From an uncultured Oscillospiraceae bacterium (GTDB lineage: Bacteria; Bacillota; Clostridia; Oscillospirales; Oscillospiraceae): DNA of 64,000 nucleotides. Below the pieces are notes generated by a model that was given only the letters and a program-made list of their open reading frames with translations, made no database searches and was not told the origin of the DNA. Location of the stretch: positions 248,001-312,000 of the forward strand of contig CAKTQV010000001.1 of the NCBI GenBank assembly GCA_934597255.1, given 5' to 3'. A program made the position numbers and the translations under genes. Shown one piece after another: positions 60,920 through 64,000 of the stretch. Each line of letters starts with the position of its first letter. Position 1 is the stretch's first letter.

Positions 60920-61912
60920 ATGAAACAGATTGTATTCAGCCGTTGTCCCGTAGGGAGTATTACGGAATATCTCATGCGAACCGGAGAACTGCAAGAAGTT
61001 GTGGCGAATGCTGGAGGCAGTTTTAAGTTTTTGCAGCAGTTGCCGGTGGTATACCAAGAAGCACACTTTACGCAGACTTATCCATTGGATATTCGCGAAG
61101 GTGGAAATATTCCACCTATTTGGGCACAGTCCAGAGGAGATACAACGGCATTGATAGGAGTGACATTCTTGCCGGAGCTTGAGGGACTGCTGGTGGCTTC
61201 GGATAGTTCATACCGGAGTTTGACGGATTTGGCGGGAAAGAGGATCGGCATTCCCATTCGTCCGGGAATGCCGATTGATTTTCAAAAATATGTTGCTATT
61301 CGTGGGATTTCGCAGCATCTTCAAGAGGAGGGGCTAGCTATTTCAGATGTGACGATTGTGCCGGTAGCGTGTAGGGAGCGAACGGTTGAACAGTCGGAAT
61401 CATTGAATATCGCTAAGCGAGAATTTGAGGGTTGTACGGAAGAGTTCAAAGCGGTGCTTGAAGGAATCTGTGAGGCGGCTTTTGCAAATTCGGTTAAGGC
61501 GCTGCGGTTAGAAGAATCCGGGGACTTCAGGAATGTTGTTGAGCCAAACAAACAAATAGCAATTAATAGCCGGAATAACAATAGTCCGCTTCTTATTACG
61601 GCCTCCCACAGGGTGATTGATGAACATCCGGAGATCGTTGCGGCTTATATGGATTTATCCATTCAGAAATCCGTCTTTTTACAGGATAATCCAGAGGCAT
61701 ATTATAATGTGGTTTCAAGCGGGGTGTACGAGGCAACCCCTAAAGAACTAAAAACCGTGTACAATGAAGATGCCCATAAGCTGAGATGCCCTGCTTTGGG
61801 GGTGAAAGAGTTGACAGCGGTTGAAGACCAGGTGAGGTTTTTGTATGATTCCGGCGCCATTGAAAACATTGTCGATGTAAGTAAATGGATAAATGTTGTT
61901 TTTTTAACATAA
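60920..61912 (+). CDS. DszB-like (sulfinate desulfinase-family) cytosolic protein
   Basis: A 330-residue protein of the two-lobed NMT1/SsuA-like fold but with no signal peptide. It most resembles DszB, 2'-hydroxybiphenyl-2-sulfinate desulfinase. DszB's active site (from memory Cys27, His60, Arg70, Gly73) has counterparts in the same contexts: FSRCPV (Cys9), EAHFT (His49), and IREGGNIPP (Arg59, Gly62), with His, Arg and Gly at exactly the DszB spacing; DLAGKRIGIP also matches. So a C-S or related lyase reaction is plausible; the substrate is unknown. The ATG at 60920 is preceded by GGAG; the following anchored protein starts 17 bases after its stop. Confidence 0.68.
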   Translation: MKQIVFSRCPVGSITEYLMRTGELQEVVANAGGSFKFLQQLPVVYQEAHFTQTYPLDIREGGNIPPIWAQSRGDTTALIGVTFLPELEGLLVASDSSYRSLTDLAGKRIGIPIRPGMPIDFQKYVAIRGISQHLQEEGLAISDVTIVPVACRERTVEQSESLNIAKREFEGCTEEFKAVLEGICEAAFANSVKALRLEESGDFRNVVEPNKQIAINSRNNNSPLLITASHRVIDEHPEIVAAYMDLSIQKSVFLQDNPEAYYNVVSSGVYEATPKELKTVYNEDAHKLRCPALGVKELTAVEDQVRFLYDSGAIENIVDVSKWINVVFLT

Positions 61913-61929
61913 AAAGCGGGGACGATGAA

Positions 61930-62709
61930 ATGCACATTGCGATTAACGGTAGGCCTTTTCGCTGGATATTTGCAGTTCTGTTGACAGTGACAGTGTGCGG
62001 TGGTCCGGTTTATTCGGATGCACTCGATATGAAAGCTGTGTGTGTGGAGTCTGTGGTGGGAGATACGATCACGGATGCTGCAAAGAAGGTGACAGGGGCA
62101 GATATAGTCATAATTCCAAGTATATTTATTAAGAACACGGCGACTCCGGAGAACATAGCAGAAGCAAATTGGTCAGCTATCTTTGCGATGGATGCAGAGT
62201 TGTATAAGGTGCAACTGAGCTTGGCGGAAATAAAAGGTGTACTGGAACTATGCGTTTCGGATGTGGGTCTGGATGAAGATAGTAACGCCTTGATTGATGT
62301 TGCCGGTCTTGGGTATTATCCTCAGGTTTCGGGCGTTGTGTTTAAGTATGATGTTTCTGCAAAACCGGGTGAACGAATTCGGGAGATCAAAACGGAAAAC
62401 GGCTTTACGATGGCCGATGATGAGTGTAAAAGAGTAATAGTGTGCGTAACCGAAGATATGCTTGACCTCCTACCGTCTGACATCCGACAATCCAAAGAAG
62501 AGTACGGCATGGATCTTCAGGATTGCGCGGAAACAATGACTCTCGCGGATATTGTGTATACAGAGCAAGGACGAATAACAGAGATTGGGAATAGCGGTTC
62601 ATCCTTAATTGAATATGTTCCTAAGGGGTTGATCTACGCAATCGTAGCGGTGTTTTTGTTTGCAGCTCTTGTAAAACCAAAAGCAGAACAGAGAACGACA
62701 GACTTCTAA
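61930..62709 (+). CDS. Membrane-anchored stand-alone 5'-nucleotidase C-terminal-like domain
   Basis: A 259-residue exported protein: signal peptide (RWIFAVLLTVTVCGGPVYS), then a domain resembling the substrate-binding C-terminal domain of 5'-nucleotidases (SVVGDTITDAAKKVTGADIVII; ELYKVQLSLAEIKGVLELCV; YPQVSGVVFKYDVSAKPGERI), and a C-terminal membrane anchor (LIYAIVAVFLFAALV). The catalytic metallophosphatase half is absent. It could hold a nucleotide-like ligand at the outer face. It follows the DszB-like gene by 17 bases, GGGGA before ATG 61930. Confidence 0.65.
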   Translation: MHIAINGRPFRWIFAVLLTVTVCGGPVYSDALDMKAVCVESVVGDTITDAAKKVTGADIVIIPSIFIKNTATPENIAEANWSAIFAMDAELYKVQLSLAEIKGVLELCVSDVGLDEDSNALIDVAGLGYYPQVSGVVFKYDVSAKPGERIREIKTENGFTMADDECKRVIVCVTEDMLDLLPSDIRQSKEEYGMDLQDCAETMTLADIVYTEQGRITEIGNSGSSLIEYVPKGLIYAIVAVFLFAALVKPKAEQRTTDF

Positions 62710-63010
62710 TAAAAATTGGGTGTTGCGGGATTCGAGTAGGAAATAAATGGGAACCACGATTCCCGAAGCTAAAAAAATAGAGATCACGCATAACTATGAA
62801 CCGCCGTATTTTTTAACCATCGGCTCACAACAATACCCTCTGTACGACAAAAGAATGTAAATATATTCCTATGATACCCCCATAATTCAACGATATATCG
62901 CTGGATTATTACTGCAAAAGAACAAAATCGTCCTATTAAAATGCGAGCGTAACAAGGTGGGTTTCTGGTTGAAAACGCTGACACATCCTTACAAGCTCAG
63001 AGGCGAATCA
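62710..63010. other. Non-coding stretch after the cassette
   Basis: AT-rich. An imperfect hairpin CGGGATTCG/CGATTCCCG (about 62,727-62,767) could end the upstream message. No gene seen. Confidence 0.4.
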
Positions 63011-63372
63011 TCACCCCTCCACTTCCATACCGTTGCGGAATCTGAACACCAGTGTTCCGTTGTTCCTTACTACCACGATGTCGATAACTGAAAGCCACAG
63101 CTTATCGTCAAAGACCGTGACAGGTTGATCCAGTTCGTGCAGCTCAAACATGAACGCGCTGATGGAATCCGCTTGCGCCTGCCGCTCTTCTTTTTGCGCC
63201 CGGAGTTTCTCGACCTTTTTCCTCACCGCTTCGTAACGCTGTTCATAACCGTTGTATTTCGCGTTGTTAGCGCCGGACGCGAATCGCCAAAAGGCTATCT
63301 AATCCCGGCGCTAACAGCGTTCTCCTCTATGCACTTTCTGGTAAGTTCCGTGATGACTTCCGCTTCTTGACA
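63011..63372 (-). pseudogene. C-terminal remnant of a large serine recombinase
   Basis: The end of a serine integrase/transposon recombinase: coiled coil (YNGYEQRYEAVRKKVEKLRA) and typical C-terminus (ELDQPVTVFDDKLW, LVFRFRNGMEVEG, stop at 63011). Upstream QEAEVITELTRKCIEENAVSA belongs to the same protein, but a stop and a shift lie between the two parts, and a stop precedes the first. The break is caused by a 38-base insertion. The catalytic domain is missing. Confidence 0.75.
63270..63311. mobile_element. 34-bp hairpin insertion with apparent 4-bp target duplication
   Basis: Within the recombinase remnant, GTTA-GCGC and GCGC-TAAC flank a 34-base segment (63274-63307) that begins CGG and ends CCG and folds through GCC-AAAA-GGC. 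Removing 34+4 bases restores an open frame reading AVSALNNAKYNGYEQRYE, as expected for the family. Confidence 0.5.
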
Positions 63373-63489
63373 CTACCCATAGATCAAAATTGTTTTGCAT
63401 TTCCTCAGGTTTCTTTTGATTACGCATGAAATGATAAATGAAGCCCTTGGCTTTTTTATATTCAAATCACTTCAAGGAGGCACAAATCC

Positions 63490-63657
63490 ATGATCAACAT
63501 GCCATGGACTTATACGACTCGTATTACACGGCCTGCTTGCGTAATGGAGAATGGCTTGCGATTTAATTGCTGTATCTGGTATAATGAACAAAATCACAAT
63601 CAAAAAACTCCTGCAAGATATACAGAAAAGGAGGATAGATATGGGATCATTTTATGA
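63490..63657 (+). CDS. Candidate small ORF before the recombinase
   Basis: 55 codons, ATG with AAGGAGG 9 bases upstream, ending inside the start of the next gene by overlap. The product (MINMPWTYTTRITRPACV...) matches nothing that I know. The ribosome site is its only support. Confidence 0.25.
   Translation: MINMPWTYTTRITRPACVMENGLRFNCCIWYNEQNHNQKTPARYTEKEDRYGIIL
63556..63585 (+). promoter_or_regulatory. Promoter of the right-edge recombinase
   Basis: TTGCGA, 18-bp spacer, TATAAT, followed by AAAAGGAGG before ATG 63641. Confidence 0.5.
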
Positions 63658-64000
63658 ATTATTCGTGAAATATTCGCTCAACCAATGCACTTCATTTGAT
63701 TACAAAAACAAGAATATACTGCTTGTGTATATGTTTGACCGGCTTGGCAGAAAAGACGATGAGACCCCGTTCGTCGTGGAATGGTTTGTTCAAAACGGAA
63801 TTGAGGTCTGGAGCACGATGGAGGGCCAGCAGCGTTTTGATACGCATGTGGATAAGCTTATGAACTATATCCGATACTGGCAGGCTTCGGGCGAAAGTAT
63901 TAAGACCTCGATTCGTACTAAAACAAGAATAAGCCAACTGACGGAGGCCGGCTATTATACCGGCGGGTCGGTTCCGTTCGGGTATAAGCTGGTAGACCGT
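63641..64000 (+). CDS. Large serine recombinase, N-terminally short, cut by window end
   Basis: 120 residues visible: ILLVYMFDRLGRKDDE (end of the resolvase-type catalytic domain), TPFVVEWFVQNGIEVWS, QRFDTHVDKLMNYIRYWQASGESI, then the recombinase domain GGSVPFGYKL. These are typical of Tn-type serine recombinases, but the first 60-80 residues with the catalytic Ser and the Arg motif are not upstream in any frame I could join, so this copy is probably truncated, even though it has a promoter and a ribosome site. Opposite in direction to the remnant at 63,011-63,372. Confidence 0.75.
   Translation, partial: MGSFYELFVKYSLNQCTSFDYKNKNILLVYMFDRLGRKDDETPFVVEWFVQNGIEVWSTMEGQQRFDTHVDKLMNYIRYWQASGESIKTSIRTKTRISQLTEAGYYTGGSVPFGYKLVDR

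Noticed and set aside
62725..62770. tRNA T-arm-like sequence (CGAATCCCGC on the minus strand)
   Set aside because: No D-arm, anticodon arm or acceptor pairing could be built around it.
63584..63640. Upstream ATG 63584 as start of the right-edge recombinase
   Set aside because: It lies in the TATAAT box and lacks a ribosome site; ATG 63641 has AAGGAGG.

Overview
The window looks like a chromosome segment of a high-GC, anaerobic, gut-type Firmicute (Oscillospiraceae-like). Support comes from Firmicute housekeeping genes (rny, rpsO-pnp, rplJ-rplL behind an L10 leader, the fused-type glycyl-tRNA synthetase), textbook TTGACA/TATAAT promoters with strong AGGAGG ribosome sites, many intrinsic terminators, and anaerobic accessory genes (a pyrogallol-hydroxytransferase-like molybdoenzyme and the YgeW/YgeY/YgfK/SsnA purine cluster). 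The species is inferred, not read. Roughly 1-45,000 is uniformly GC-rich; from about 45,000, and most clearly from 52,700, the DNA is much more AT-rich.

Layout. 1-1,946: a His-rich COG0523/CobW GTPase (cut by the window edge) and a divergent HxlR regulator/LysE exporter pair sharing an operator-like inverted repeat. 1,992-5,488: a two-subunit molybdenum enzyme with the active-site residues of pyrogallol-phloroglucinol transhydroxylase. 5,624-8,809: secreted M3 peptidase and a MATE exporter. 9,090-10,226: rplJ-rplL with leader and promoter. 10,338-19,562: an old-yellow-enzyme/FAD reductase, cell-envelope proteins (C39-like, YcdB/SLH-like, D-Ala-D-Ala carboxypeptidase), rny and a GNAT. 19,634-25,017: a leftward operon MATE, YfbR-like HD hydrolase, glyQS, small membrane protein, and an NAD synthetase whose glutaminase domain looks dead. 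25,199-29,655: typA, rpsO, pnp.

29,787-38,107: an ornithine-cyclodeaminase-like gene converging on the operon ssnA-ygfK-ygeY-ygeW-ridA, four of whose junctions are overlaps or gaps of a few bases. This set is known from anaerobic purine/urate breakdown. 38,285-44,306: an apparently leaderless small gene, a solute-binding lipoprotein, an operon of SPFH protein, ribbon-helix-helix regulator and ABC-2 exporter with a 21-bp palindromic operator, and a threonine-aldolase-like enzyme.

44,307-49,733 is a scarred boundary: trmO with a 32-bp perfect palindrome at its 5' end, a MATE pseudogene behind an intact TetR gene with two operators, phage-like fragments and an IS66-family element whose end supplies the stop codon of the next gene. 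49,731-62,709 is an AT-rich accessory cassette: two M24 'pita-bread' proteins that have lost the metal ligands, a D-2-hydroxyacid dehydrogenase, a SnoaL-like protein, a complete Dpp/Opp-type importer, an IclR regulator, a cytosolic protein that keeps the four active-site positions of the DszB sulfinate desulfinase, and a membrane-anchored stand-alone 5'-nucleotidase C-terminal domain. It reads as an uptake-and-breakdown module for an unidentified small molecule, possibly an organosulfur compound, and is the best candidate here for an undescribed system. 62,710-64,000 holds serine-recombinase remains, one of them split by a tiny 34-bp hairpin insertion.
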